A stretch of 24,844 bases of DNA from Actinomycetes bacterium. GTDB taxonomy: Bacteria; Actinomycetota; Actinomycetes; Propionibacteriales; Nocardioidaceae. The position numbers were made by a program, and so were the translations under genes. Positions 7,189 through 15,198 of this stretch are shown in pieces. The stretch spans positions 1-24,844 of the forward strand of contig JAEZEJ010000079.1 of NCBI GenBank assembly GCA_023417775.1, in the 5' to 3' direction. The notes under the pieces are model-generated. The model was not told where the DNA came from and ran no database searches. It was given only the letters and a program-made list of their open reading frames with translations. Position 1 is the first letter of the stretch, and the number at the start of each line of letters is the position of its first letter.

Positions 7189-7953
7189 ATGACACAGACC
7201 GCCACGCCCACCGCCCTGACCGGCACCACCGCCCGCGCCCGCGCCCTCACCAAGACCTACGGCCGGGGCAGCACCGAGGTCCATGCCCTGCGCGGGGTCG
7301 ATCTGGAACTCCCCGCCGGCCGCTTCACCGCCATCATGGGGCCCTCCGGGTCCGGCAAGTCCACACTCATGCACTGCCTGGCCGGCCTCGACGCCCCCAC
7401 CGCCGGGGAGATCACCGTCGGCGGCCAGTCCCTCGAATCCCTCGGTGACACCGCCCTCACCCGCTTTCGCCGCGACCACATCGGCTTCGTCTTCCAGGCC
7501 TTCAACCTGCTGCCGATGCTGACCGCCCGGCAGAACATCTGGCTCCCCATCGACCTCTCCGGCCGCCGGGTCGACGACGCCGCCCGCGCCCGCTTCGACG
7601 ATGTCGTCGACGTCCTCGGCATCCGCGAGCGCCTCGACCACCGGCCCAGCGAGCTCTCCGGCGGACAGCAGCAACGCGTCGCCATCGCCCGGGCCCTCGT
7701 CACCACCCCGGACATCGTCTTCGCCGACGAGCCCACCGGCAATCTCGACAGCGAGTCCTCCCGGGAGGTCCTCGACTTCCTGCGCCGCTCCTGCCGCGAG
7801 TTCGGGCAGACGGTCGTCATGGTCACCCACGAGATCGACGCCGCCTCCTATGCCGACGATGTCCTCGTCCTCGCCGACGGCCGCATCCGCGCCCGCCTCG
7901 AGCGCCCCACCCCCGACGCTCTCGTCGACGCCCTGCGCGGGGTGCGTGGCTGA
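7189..7953 (+). CDS. ABC transporter ATP-binding protein, MacB/LolD type
   Basis: The 254-residue ATPase has Walker A GPSGSGKS (51-58), Q-loop FVFQAFNLLP (100-109), signature LSGGQQQR (156-163), Walker B DIVFADEP (175-182), D-loop GNLDS and the switch histidine in VTHE. GKSTLMHCLAGLD and FNLLPMLTARQN mark the LolD/MacB/FtsE-like group that partners FtsX-type permeases. These are mechanotransmission systems that act on substrates outside the membrane (lipoproteins, peptides, toxic amphiphiles) rather than classic channels. The TGA stop shares its last base with the ATG of the permease gene, so the two are co-translated. The substrate is unknown. Confidence 0.93.
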   Translation: MTQTATPTALTGTTARARALTKTYGRGSTEVHALRGVDLELPAGRFTAIMGPSGSGKSTLMHCLAGLDAPTAGEITVGGQSLESLGDTALTRFRRDHIGFVFQAFNLLPMLTARQNIWLPIDLSGRRVDDAARARFDDVVDVLGIRERLDHRPSELSGGQQQRVAIARALVTTPDIVFADEPTGNLDSESSREVLDFLRRSCREFGQTVVMVTHEIDAASYADDVLVLADGRIRARLERPTPDALVDALRGVRG

Positions 7954-10310
7954 TGCGCACCGTCACCCTCGCCTCGCTGCGCCTCTACACGCGGCGCTAC
8001 GTGGCCGCCTTCCTCGCGGTGGCGATCGGCGTCGCCTTCATCGTCACCATCGGCGCCCTCAACGCCTCGGCCAAGGACGGCCTCACCAACGGAGTCGGCA
8101 CTCCCTACCGCGGCGCCGAGAGTGTCGCCACGGATGTCTACGACCTGGGGACCACCACCGCCGTCGTCGGCGCGGTCGAGGACGCCGGCGGCATCGCCTC
8201 CCCCTTCGGCTACGCCCGCGACAACGCCGGAACCATCGGCGTCGTCGCCGATGACGACTCGCTGCGCTGGCAGATCCTCGACGACGGCTCCTGGCCGCGC
8301 GCCCCCGGCGAGATCGTCGTGGACCGGCAGGCGGCCAAGAGCAACAACGCCGCCATCGGCGACACCGTCGAGCTCGGCGGCACGCCCTTCGAGGTCGTCG
8401 GCGTCGTCGAGTCCGGTGAAGCCAATTCCCGCGCCTCCTACTACGGCCTCTGGGAGGACGTCCAGCAGTTCGGCACCTTCTGGACCGACTCGGTCCTCGT
8501 GTCCGGCGTCGACGGGTCCGTCATCACCGCGGCAGCCCCCGATGTCCGCATCCTGCCGACCGACGACTACGTACGCGAGCTGCAGCAGCAGATCACCCAG
8601 GGCACCGACACCCTCACCCTGATGCTCCTCGTATTCGTCACCGTGGCATTGACCGTCGCAGCCATCGTCATCGCCAACACCTTCTCGATCCTGTTCGCGC
8701 AGCGCTCATCCGATATCGCCATGCTGCGCTGCGTCGGTGCCACGCAGGCGCAGGTCAGACGCAGCGTGCGGCTGGAGGCACTGGCGATCGGCATCGTCTC
8801 CGCGCTGGCAGGAATCCTCGGCGGACTCGCGCTCGGCTACGGCGCCATCGGCACCATCCGGGCGATCTTCGACGATGTCCCGCTCGGCCCCGCGAGCGTC
8901 ACCCCGGCATGGATCGCCGGTGGGTTCGCCGTCGGCGTCGTCGTCACCGTGATCGCCGCCTGGCTTCCCACCCGCGCGACCACGCGCGTCAGCCCGCTCG
9001 CCGCCCTGCGGCCGGCCGAGGGCTCCGGCGCCGGCACCCCCGCCGGGATCCTGCGCATCGTCCTCGGTCTGGTGCTGCTGATCGCCGGAGCGGCCCTCCT
9101 GACCATCGCGGTCGCGGGACAGAATGTCATCGCCATGCTCGCCGGCGGAGTGCTCGGCTTCGTCAGCGTCCTCATCCTCGGCCCGGTGATCGTGCCGCCG
9201 ATGATCAGGGTCGCCGGAAGCCTGGCGCGACCGCTCGCCGGCGCTACCGCCCGGATCGCCACCGACAACGCCATCCGCAATCCCAAGCGCACCGCCACCA
9301 CGACCTCCGCGCTACTCGTCGGTGTCACCCTCACCAGCGCTGTCGTGGTCGGCATGGCCAGCGCCAGCACCACCGTCGACGAGGAGAACCGCACCAGCTA
9401 CCCCGTCGACGCGGTCCTGTCGGCCGACACCGAGCTGCCCGCCGACACGATGGACCGGCTGCTCGCCGTACCCGGGGTCGCGGGGGCCACCACCCTCTCG
9501 GGCACCACGGCAACGATCGACGGCCTACCCACCCCGGTGGCCGCCACCCCTCGCGACACCTCGATCGCCCATGACATCAGCGCGCTGCCCGGCGACGACG
9601 AGATCCTGATCCCGAACGAGCTGCTGGACGAGCTCGGCTACCCCGAGACGGTGACCGTCGACACCGGCGGACGGCGAACCACCCTCGATGTCGCCACCAG
9701 CTCCTATGGCCTGACCCCGATCGTCTCGGTCACGACGATGCGATCGATGAGCGAGTCCACCGTGCCCGTCGCGGTATGGGTCGGCACGGAGACCGATGCC
9801 GAGACCGATGACCTCGTGGGCGACCTCACCGCCGTTGCCGGCGGACTCGACCTGCAGCTGTCCCAGTCCATCGAGGACCGCCACTTCATCGAACTGCAGA
9901 TGACGATCATGACCGCCGTGATCGTCGGGCTCCTCGGCATCGCGGTGCTCATCGCCCTCGTCGGCATCGGCAGCACGCTCGGCCTGTCGGTGCTCGAACG
10001 CCGCCGGGAGAACGCGCTGCTGCGGGCCCTCGGCGTCACGCGGCGGCAGCTGCGCGCCACGCTGACCGTCGAGGCGATCCTGCTGGCCGGAGCCGCCGCC
10101 GTGCTCGGGGTCGCGATCGGGACCCTCTTCGGATGGATCGGCGTCGAGGTGATGATCGCCCAGCTCACCGATGCGGTGACGCTGACCGTGCCGATCGGCC
10201 AGCTGGTGGCGATCGTCGCCGTCGCCGCCATCGCCGGGATCGCGGCCTCCGTCCTGCCCGCACGTCGCGCGGCCAAGGTCGCCCCCGCCGCCGGTCTCAC
10301 CCTCGAGTGA
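7953..10310 (+). CDS. FtsX-like ABC permease with two FtsX domains
   Basis: The 785-residue protein has an N-terminal membrane helix (RRYVAAFLAVAIGVAFIVTI), then an extracytoplasmic domain of about 180 residues, then three helices with the FtsX-domain pattern (SSDIAMLRCVGATQAQVRRS within it). Further helices and a second extracytoplasmic part follow, then a second FtsX domain ending in RRRENALLRALGVTRRQLRA and ARRAAKVAPAAGLTLE. The doubled arrangement is typical of large actinobacterial MacB-like permeases that work with a separate ATPase. It is translationally coupled to the ATPase gene and closes this operon. An imperfect inverted repeat begins 9 bases after its stop. No two-component system is adjacent, unlike many peptide-sensing homologs. 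Confidence 0.92.
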   Translation: MRTVTLASLRLYTRRYVAAFLAVAIGVAFIVTIGALNASAKDGLTNGVGTPYRGAESVATDVYDLGTTTAVVGAVEDAGGIASPFGYARDNAGTIGVVADDDSLRWQILDDGSWPRAPGEIVVDRQAAKSNNAAIGDTVELGGTPFEVVGVVESGEANSRASYYGLWEDVQQFGTFWTDSVLVSGVDGSVITAAAPDVRILPTDDYVRELQQQITQGTDTLTLMLLVFVTVALTVAAIVIANTFSILFAQRSSDIAMLRCVGATQAQVRRSVRLEALAIGIVSALAGILGGLALGYGAIGTIRAIFDDVPLGPASVTPAWIAGGFAVGVVVTVIAAWLPTRATTRVSPLAALRPAEGSGAGTPAGILRIVLGLVLLIAGAALLTIAVAGQNVIAMLAGGVLGFVSVLILGPVIVPPMIRVAGSLARPLAGATARIATDNAIRNPKRTATTTSALLVGVTLTSAVVVGMASASTTVDEENRTSYPVDAVLSADTELPADTMDRLLAVPGVAGATTLSGTTATIDGLPTPVAATPRDTSIAHDISALPGDDEILIPNELLDELGYPETVTVDTGGRRTTLDVATSSYGLTPIVSVTTMRSMSESTVPVAVWVGTETDAETDDLVGDLTAVAGGLDLQLSQSIEDRHFIELQMTIMTAVIVGLLGIAVLIALVGIGSTLGLSVLERRRENALLRALGVTRRQLRATLTVEAILLAGAAAVLGVAIGTLFGWIGVEVMIAQLTDAVTLTVPIGQLVAIVAVAAIAGIAASVLPARRAAKVAPAAGLTLE

Positions 10311-10319
10311 GCCGGCGCG

Positions 10320-10382
10320 CGTGTGGCGGTACCTCGTCAACCGAATCACGCCGCTGAAAGGTTGACGGGCTATCGCCACACG
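10320..10382. repeat. Nested imperfect inverted repeat between the two ABC operons
   Basis: Outer arms CGTGTGGCG (10320-10328) and CGCCACACG (10374-10382) and inner arms CGTCAACC (10335-10342) and GGTTGACG (10360-10367) are arranged symmetrically, with 6 bases between outer and inner arm on each side and a 17-base centre. Taken as one hairpin, 20 of 23 positions pair. It lies just after the FtsX-like permease gene, so it may end that transcript. The core resembles the repeats at 12510-12600. Confidence 0.65.
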
Positions 10383-10395
10383 TGCACCCGGGCGA

Positions 10396-10421
10396 TCGTC
10401 AATCGTCAGGACTGGTCGTCA
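10396..10421. promoter_or_regulatory. Three TCGTCA direct repeats before the ABC-TetR operon
   Basis: TCGTCA occurs at 10396, 10403 and 10416, 28 to 53 bases before the ATG at 10449 and just upstream of a candidate -10 (AACAAT, near 10436-10441, about 7 bases before the ATG). Spacing of 7 and 13 is not a perfect helical phase. It is a candidate regulator site for the TetR protein of this operon; evidence is positional only. Confidence 0.3.
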
Positions 10422-10448
10422 GCGACCCGCCGTGCAACAATTCAACAC

Positions 10449-11165
10449 ATGATGAATAACAGCATCGAGGTGGAGCGGCTCATCGTCCGTCGCGGCCGGT
10501 CCACCGTGTTGCCCGGACTCGACGTCGCGATCGGCGCCGGATCCATCACCGGCCTCCTCGGCCCGAGCGGCAGTGGCAAGACCACGCTCATCCGGTGCAT
10601 CGCCGGAGTCCAGCAGATCGCCTCAGGCACCGTCCGCGTCCTCGGCGAACCCGCCGGCACCCCGGTCAACCGCGCCCGCGTCGGCTACGTGACCCAGGCC
10701 AGCTCCGTCTACGCCGACCTCACCATCGAGCAGAACCTGCATTACTTCGCCGACCTCGCCGGCGCCGGCCGTGCGCGCATCGACGAGGTCCTCGACCTCG
10801 TCGACCTCACACCGCAGCGCACCTCGCTCACCGGCGACCTCTCCGGCGGCCAGCGCACCCGCGTGTCCCTCGCCGCCGCACTCGTCGCCGAACCCGAGGT
10901 CTACCTGCTCGACGAGCCCACCGTGGGACTCGACCCGGTACTGCGACGCGACCTCTGGCAGCTCTTCGCCGACCTCGCCCGCGCCGGCGCGACTCTGCTC
11001 GTGTCGAGCCACGTGATGGACGAGGCCGCCCGCTGCGACCGCGTCCTGCTGCTGCGCGAAGGACGGCTCATCGCCGACGACTCACCCGCCGGCCTGCGCG
11101 CCGATGCCGGCACCGACGACCTCGACGAGGCCTTCCTCCGCATCGCCGAACGAGAGGTCGCCTGA
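10449..11165 (+). CDS. ABC transporter ATP-binding protein (ABC-2 exporter, drug-resistance type)
   Basis: The 238-residue ATPase shows Walker A GPSGSGKT, signature LSGGQRTR, Walker B VYLLDEP followed by TVGLDPVLR, and the switch histidine in SSHVMDEA. TVGLDP and SSHVMDEA are hallmarks of the CcmA/DrrA-like exporters. ATG 10449 (or 10452) is preferred over the longer open frame from 10323, because the extra 42 codons cross the repeat region and do not look coding. There is no Shine-Dalgarno, and an AT-rich hexamer about 7 bases upstream suggests a leaderless start. The stop shares its last base with the ATG of the permease gene. The substrate is probably a hydrophobic compound or antibiotic, by family. 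Confidence 0.9.
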   Translation: MMNNSIEVERLIVRRGRSTVLPGLDVAIGAGSITGLLGPSGSGKTTLIRCIAGVQQIASGTVRVLGEPAGTPVNRARVGYVTQASSVYADLTIEQNLHYFADLAGAGRARIDEVLDLVDLTPQRTSLTGDLSGGQRTRVSLAAALVAEPEVYLLDEPTVGLDPVLRRDLWQLFADLARAGATLLVSSHVMDEAARCDRVLLLREGRLIADDSPAGLRADAGTDDLDEAFLRIAEREVA

Positions 11166-11893
11166 TGTCCCGCACGCTCGCGACCGCCCGCCGCGTACTG
11201 CAGCAGCTGTCCCACGACCCGCGCAGCATCGTGCTCATCGCGGCCATGCCGTCGATCCTGCTGCTCGTGTTCCGTTACGTCTTCGACGCGCAGCCGGGAG
11301 TGTTCGACCGCATCGGACCCCAGATGATCGGGCTCTTCCCCTTCATCATCATGTTCCTCGTGACCTCCGTGACCATGGTGCGCGAGCGGACCTCCGGCAC
11401 CCTCGAACGCCTCCTCACCACCCGGCTGCGACGCGGCGAGCTGATCGGCGGCTACGCTCTCGCCTTCGCCGCCGCGGCGCTCGTCCAGGCCGCGCTCACC
11501 ACCGCCTTCGCGCTCTGGGTACTCGGCCTCGACATCGCCCTGCCCTGGGCGCTGCTCGCCTTCGCCGTCCTCGGCGCCGTGGTCGGCACGGCCCTCGGCC
11601 TCCTCGCCTCGGCCTTCGCGAGGACGGAGTTCCAGGCCGTGCAGTTCATGCCGCTGGTCATCGTGCCGCAAATCCTGCTGTGCGGGCTGCTCGTGGCTCG
11701 TGATCAGATGCCCGATGTGCTCTATGCGATCTCCTGGGCGTTGCCGCTGAGCTACGCCACCGATGCGTTCACCGAGCTGGCATCCTCCGACAGCTTCTCC
11801 GGCGAGCTGGCTCGCGACCTCCTGGTGCTCATCGGCTTCGCGCTCGTCGCCGTGCTCGGCGCCTCCCTCACCCTGCGGCGGAGGACCGCGTGA
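11165..11893 (+). CDS. ABC-2 type permease
   Basis: The 242-residue protein has six predicted membrane segments: AAMPSILLLVFRYVF, FPFIIMFLVTSVTMV, YALAFAAAALVQAALTTAFA, LLAFAVLGAVVGTALGLLAS, FMPLVIVPQILLCGLLV and DLLVLIGFALVAVLGASLTL. It also has the family hallmark RERTSGTLERLLTT (ABC-2 membrane motif) after segment two and LPLSYATDAF near the end. Start: TGATG overlap with the ATPase. Stop: GTGA overlap with the tetR gene. The three genes form a tight operon in which transport genes and their regulator are made together. It is half-size, so the transporter is expected to be a homodimer with two ATPases. Confidence 0.92.
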   Translation: MSRTLATARRVLQQLSHDPRSIVLIAAMPSILLLVFRYVFDAQPGVFDRIGPQMIGLFPFIIMFLVTSVTMVRERTSGTLERLLTTRLRRGELIGGYALAFAAAALVQAALTTAFALWVLGLDIALPWALLAFAVLGAVVGTALGLLASAFARTEFQAVQFMPLVIVPQILLCGLLVARDQMPDVLYAISWALPLSYATDAFTELASSDSFSGELARDLLVLIGFALVAVLGASLTLRRRTA

Positions 11894-12474
11894 CCGCTCG
11901 CCGACGCGGCCGACCACCCGCGGGCGAGTCCACCGATCGGCGCGCGGCGATCCTCGAATCAGCGCGCCGGGCCTTCGCGGCCCGCGGCTATCAGGGCACG
12001 ACGGTGCGTGCCGTGGCCGCCGACGCGGGCGTGGACCCGAGCCTCGTATCGCACTACTTCGGCCCCAAGGAACAGCTCTTCGTCGCGACGATGGAGCTGC
12101 CGGTCGACCCGGCCGCCAAGCTCGCCGGAGTCATCGCCGACGGCCCCGACGGGCTCGCGGAGCGACTGATCCGCACCTTCGTCTCGTCCTGGGATGCGCA
12201 TCGTGACGTCTTCGCGGCGCTCGTGCGGGGCGCGATCGCCGGGGGCGACTCCTCGCCACCGGTCATCGAGATGGCCCGGGAGGTGATCGTGGCGGCCATC
12301 CGATCCGCGCTGGTCGGCGAGGACAGCGAGCTGCGTGCGGAACTCGTCGCGACGCAGATGATCGGACTCGGCATCGGTCGCTATGTGGCCGTCTTCGAAC
12401 CGCTCGCCTCCGCCCCGGTCGAGGAGATCGTCGCGCTCTACGCGCCGGCGGTCCAGACCATCATCGACCGATGA
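11890..12474 (+). CDS. TetR-family transcriptional regulator
   Basis: The 194-residue protein has a typical TetR N-terminal domain: AAILESARRAFAARGYQGTT, then VRAVAADAGVDPSLVSHYFG with the recognition helix, then KEQLFVATMELP. The C-terminal ligand domain (about residues 85-190) starts LAERLIRTFVSSWD and fits the TetR_C_16-like group common with actinobacterial ABC-2 exporters. The GTG start overlaps the stop of the permease gene (GTGA), so the regulator is the third gene of the exporter operon and probably represses it until an exported compound binds. Its operator is not certain; repeats upstream of 10449 are candidates. Confidence 0.9.
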   Translation: MTARRRGRPPAGESTDRRAAILESARRAFAARGYQGTTVRAVAADAGVDPSLVSHYFGPKEQLFVATMELPVDPAAKLAGVIADGPDGLAERLIRTFVSSWDAHRDVFAALVRGAIAGGDSSPPVIEMAREVIVAAIRSALVGEDSELRAELVATQMIGLGIGRYVAVFEPLASAPVEEIVALYAPAVQTIIDR

Positions 12475-12509
12475 CCTGAATGGGGCTGCGCGATCGGACT
12501 GGCCGGTAG

Positions 12510-12600
12510 GCGGTGTGTCATCAACCACTGCCAGGGCGGCTGCGGTTGATCACTCACCGCCCACCGGCCCGACACGATCGTGGTGAGCTATCAACCACCG
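12510..12600. repeat. Three copies of a ~20-bp intergenic repeat with TCAACC core
   Basis: Copies lie at 12510-12530 (plus), 12541-12560 (minus) and 12580-12600 (plus). Consensus is G(C/T)GGTG-N2-(G/C/T)-N-ATCAACC(A/G)C. Adjacent copies in opposite orientation can pair as hairpins. They fill the 132-base gap between the convergent tetR and membrane-protein genes, where a two-way terminator would be expected. The inner and outer arms at 10320-10382 share the GCGGT...TCAACC order. Confidence 0.65.
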
Positions 12601-12606
12601 ACCGGG

Positions 12607-13236
12607 TCAGTTGGCGAGTGCGGCGATGCCGACCAGCAGGAACGCAATGAAGGAGATCGGCACCACCCACGCGGCGGCGAACGCCATCGTCACGGTGGTG
12701 CCGATCCGCGGCGGGAAGAAGTAGCGCGCCCGCGGCAGATCGCCCACGCTGTCGATCCACTTGCCGCTCAGTCCCACGGTGTTCCACACCCCGCGCAGCC
12801 GGGAGAACACCCGGGTCCCGCCGTCTCCGCCCGTGATCTGCAGCAACGCACCACGGGCGTCCTCGACCTTGCCGCTCATACTGACCGCGATACCGAGCTC
12901 GGTCGCCAGCCGATCCGGCTCAGTCACCGCCTGCAGGATGCGCCACCGGCGGAACCCGAAGACGAAGGACACCAGACCCAGCACGACCGCGACGCCCAGG
13001 GCCACCCAGCGCACGCCGCTGCCCTCCACGATCGCGATCATCAGCAACCCGGCGATGAACGGCAACGGCAGGACCAGCAACGCCAGCGTCGGCCAACGCA
13101 GCAGCCGCACGGCGAGGGTGATGACCTGCGCGGCACGGGTCGACGCCTCGGCCGTCTGGCCGTCGATACGGGCAGTCATGCCGTCGACGGCGCGATTCGC
13201 CCGTGAGCCCATCCCGTCCTTGCCGTTCCTGCGCAT
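12607..13236 (-). CDS. Conserved membrane protein of unknown function
   Basis: The 209-residue protein has a polar N-terminus of about 40 residues, then two close membrane helices (LLRWPTLALLVLPLPFIAGLLM and WVALGVAVVLGLVSFVFGF). A cytosolic middle follows (RRWRILQAVTEPDRLATELG), then one C-terminal hydrophobic segment (MAFAAAWVVPISFIAFLLVG). No enzyme or transport motif is visible and I do not recognise a named family. A GLSGKWIDSVGDLPRARYFF stretch before the last helix is the most distinctive part. Start: ATG 13236 lies 6 bases after a TAGGCT hexamer; GGAG is present but only 2 bases from the ATG, too close for a ribosome site, so leaderless translation is likely. Confidence 0.7.
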   Translation of the reverse strand: MRRNGKDGMGSRANRAVDGMTARIDGQTAEASTRAAQVITLAVRLLRWPTLALLVLPLPFIAGLLMIAIVEGSGVRWVALGVAVVLGLVSFVFGFRRWRILQAVTEPDRLATELGIAVSMSGKVEDARGALLQITGGDGGTRVFSRLRGVWNTVGLSGKWIDSVGDLPRARYFFPPRIGTTVTMAFAAAWVVPISFIAFLLVGIAALAN

Positions 13237-13242
13237 GACTCC

Positions 13243-13248
13243 AGCCTA
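13243..13248 (-). promoter_or_regulatory. -10 hexamer TAGGCT, leaderless membrane-protein gene
   Basis: On the minus strand TAGGCT is followed by GGAGTC and ATG 13236. Same layout as at the lipoprotein, Fpg-type and EamA-type genes. Confidence 0.5.
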
Positions 13249-13276
13249 GTGATCCCCCGGCAATCGAGGCCGTCCC

Positions 13277-13360
13277 ACACACTCGCGGGCGGTGAATTGC
13301 GCACCTCTCAGCGACGTCGAGAGGCGCGTATCCCACCGCCCCCGCCCGCGAGAGGTGTGT
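13277..13360. repeat. Long imperfect inverted repeat in a divergent intergenic region
   Basis: Left arm 13277-13309 (ACACACTCGCGGGCGGTG then GCGCACCTCTC) pairs with right arm 13319-13360, with a six-base extra GC segment and a mismatched middle. The central turn is AGCGACGTC. A further CTCGCGAGGGGTGCGCGAG-like stretch at 13375-13394 looks like a decayed extra arm. It lies between the divergent genes starting at 13236 and 13467, so a terminator role is unlikely. A chromosomal repeat or a regulatory structure is more plausible. Confidence 0.55.
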
Positions 13361-13454
13361 CTCTCACGGGCCCCGCTCGCGAGGGGTGCGCGAGTCACTA
13401 CCCAGGCGGGTGTGAGGGGCGCCGGAGTCGCCACCGACCGGGGCGCGGTGAGGC

Positions 13455-13460
13455 TAGTGT
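13455..13460 (+). promoter_or_regulatory. -10 hexamer TAGTGT, leaderless EamA-type gene
   Basis: TAGTGT, then GCGGGA, then GTG 13467: identical in hexamer and spacing to the promoter at 7177-7182. Confidence 0.55.
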
Positions 13461-13466
13461 GCGGGA

Positions 13467-14291
13467 GTGGCCATCGTCCTGTCGCTCATCTCCGCGCTCG
13501 CCTATGGCGTCTCGGACTTCGTCGGCGGGACCACCTCCAAACGCGCATCGCCCTGGCAGGTCGCGATCCTCGCGCAATGCGTCTCCCTGACGCTGATGCT
13601 CGGCATGGCCATCGCCATCGGAGGACGACTGAGCACCCATGACATCGCCATGGCCGTGATCGCCGGCATCGGCAACGGCTTCGGGACCGTGTTCCTCTAC
13701 CGAGGGCTCGCCGGCGGAAGGATGAGCGTCGTCGCACCGATCTCGGCCGTCGGCACCGCCCTCATCCCGGTCGTCACCGGACTCGGCCTCGGCGACCGCC
13801 CCGGACTCGTCGCCGGTGCGGGCATCCTGTGCGCCTTCCCCGCCATCGCGATGATCTCGCGGCCGCCGGCCGACGACCCCGCGCATCGCAGCGGCCTGCT
13901 CGATGCCGTGCTCGCCGGCGCTGGCTTCGGCACCCTCTTCACCGCCCTCGCCCACGTCGGCGACGGGACGGGCATGTGGCACTTCCCGGTCATCTACGTG
14001 ACCTCGCTGACCCTGCTCGTGGCGAGCGCCATCGCCGTCCGCCAGCCCTGGAAGCCGAACCGCGCCGCCAGCCCCGCACTCGCGATGGGCGTGCTGAGCG
14101 TGATCGCCGGGGTCACCTTCTTCCTCAGCACGCGCCACGGTCTGCTGTCGATCGTCGCGGTGGTGTCATCGCTGTATCCCGCGGCGACCGTGCTGCTCGC
14201 ATCATCGCTGCTGCGTGAACGGATCGCGGGCTGGCAGGGCGTCGGACTCGTCTTCGCCGCGATCGCCGTCTCGCTCGTATCGATCGGCTGA
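13467..14291 (+). CDS. EamA/DMT-family membrane transporter
   Basis: The 274-residue protein has about ten membrane helices in two EamA repeats. Repeat one opens VLSLISALAYGVSDFVGGTT and has the conserved end AGGRMSVVAPISAVGTALIP. Repeat two includes FGTLFTALAHVGDGTGMWHF and SIVAVVSSLYPAATVLLASS, with RERIAGWQGVGLVFAAIAVS last. The (A/V)V(A/S)x(I/L)xxxxP(A/V) pattern closing each half marks the drug/metabolite transporter superfamily; substrates range over amino acids, nucleosides and metabolites and cannot be read here. The GTG start is leaderless in layout. It converges on the glycosylase gene with only 3 bases between the two stop codons, so no classical terminator fits between them. Confidence 0.9.
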   Translation: MAIVLSLISALAYGVSDFVGGTTSKRASPWQVAILAQCVSLTLMLGMAIAIGGRLSTHDIAMAVIAGIGNGFGTVFLYRGLAGGRMSVVAPISAVGTALIPVVTGLGLGDRPGLVAGAGILCAFPAIAMISRPPADDPAHRSGLLDAVLAGAGFGTLFTALAHVGDGTGMWHFPVIYVTSLTLLVASAIAVRQPWKPNRAASPALAMGVLSVIAGVTFFLSTRHGLLSIVAVVSSLYPAATVLLASSLLRERIAGWQGVGLVFAAIAVSLVSIG

Positions 14292-14294
14292 CGA

Positions 14295-15155
14295 CTACTT
14301 GAGGAACTTGCTGGTGCTGCGGTTCTTGAGCGGCTTGCCCCCGGTCTGACAGGTGGGGCAGTACTGCAACGACGAGTCGGCGAACACCACCTCGGCGATC
14401 GTGTCACCGCAGACATCGCAGGTCTCGCCCGTACGACCGTGGACCCGCATCCGCGACCGCTTGGAGTCCTTGAGCTCCGAGGCCGGCTTGCCCGCCGCCG
14501 CGGCCATCGCCTCGGTCAGCACGTCGTGCACCGCCGACTCGAGCCGGGCGGTCTCGTCCTCGTCGAGCTGCTCGGCGATCGCGAAGGGCGACAGTCGCGC
14601 GGCGTGCAGGATCTCGTCGCTGTAGGCGTTGCCGATCCCGGCGATGATCTTCTGATCGCGCAGCAGCCGCTTGACCTGCATCTTGCGGGCCAGCAGCGGA
14701 CGCAGCTCGAAACCCTCGGCGAGCGGGTCGGGGCCGAGCGCCGCGATACCGGGCACCTCCTGCGGATCCCGCACCGTGTAGACGGCCAGGCCCTTGCGGG
14801 TGCCCGCCTCGGTCAGGTCGAAGCCCAGATGCGGACCATCGCCCGCGTCGAGCCGCAACCGCATCGCGATCGGACCGTTGCCCATCTTCAGCCGCTTGTC
14901 CGCGAGCTGATCGGACCAGCGGATCCAGCCCGCCTTGGCCAGATGGATCACCAGGTGCAGGCCGTCGACATCGATATCGATGAACTTGCCGTGCCGGACG
15001 ACATCGGTGACGGCCAGGCCCGTGAACGCCGAGGTCGGCGGATCGAAGGTCTTGAGCACGGCGAAGGAGGCGAGCTCGATGTCGGCGACGACCGCACCCG
15101 CACACCGCTCGCGCAGGAAGCCGACCAGCGCGTCGACCTCGGGCATCTCGGGCAT
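14295..15155 (-). CDS. Fpg/Nei-family DNA glycosylase/AP lyase
   Basis: The 286-residue enzyme begins MPEMPEVDAL. After Met removal Pro2 is the catalytic nucleophile, and Glu3 and the PEV stretch complete the N-terminal active site. The beta-hairpin lysine is in VVRHGKFIDI (about 53-62). The helix-two-turn-helix region follows as KRLLRDQKIIAGIGNAYSDE with the DNA-contacting Asn. The zinc finger is CDVCG with CPTCQ near the C-terminus. The family removes oxidised bases from DNA and cuts at the abasic site. RSRMRVHGRTGETC replaces the usual VYGR-type entry to the finger. A basic tail (GGKPLKNRSTSKFLK) follows. Fpg against Nei specificity cannot be assigned from sequence by eye, so no symbol is given. 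Leaderless start. Confidence 0.9.
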   Translation of the reverse strand: MPEMPEVDALVGFLRERCAGAVVADIELASFAVLKTFDPPTSAFTGLAVTDVVRHGKFIDIDVDGLHLVIHLAKAGWIRWSDQLADKRLKMGNGPIAMRLRLDAGDGPHLGFDLTEAGTRKGLAVYTVRDPQEVPGIAALGPDPLAEGFELRPLLARKMQVKRLLRDQKIIAGIGNAYSDEILHAARLSPFAIAEQLDEDETARLESAVHDVLTEAMAAAAGKPASELKDSKRSRMRVHGRTGETCDVCGDTIAEVVFADSSLQYCPTCQTGGKPLKNRSTSKFLK

Positions 15156-15161
15156 GAGGTC

Positions 15162-15167
15162 AGCTTA
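15162..15167 (-). promoter_or_regulatory. -10 hexamer TAAGCT, leaderless glycosylase gene
   Basis: On the minus strand TAAGCT is followed by GACCTC and ATG 15155. A TTGACC lies upstream but about 22 bases from the hexamer, too far for a standard -35. Confidence 0.5.
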
Positions 15168-15198
15168 GAGCGCACCGCCGACGTGCGTCGGTCAAGCG

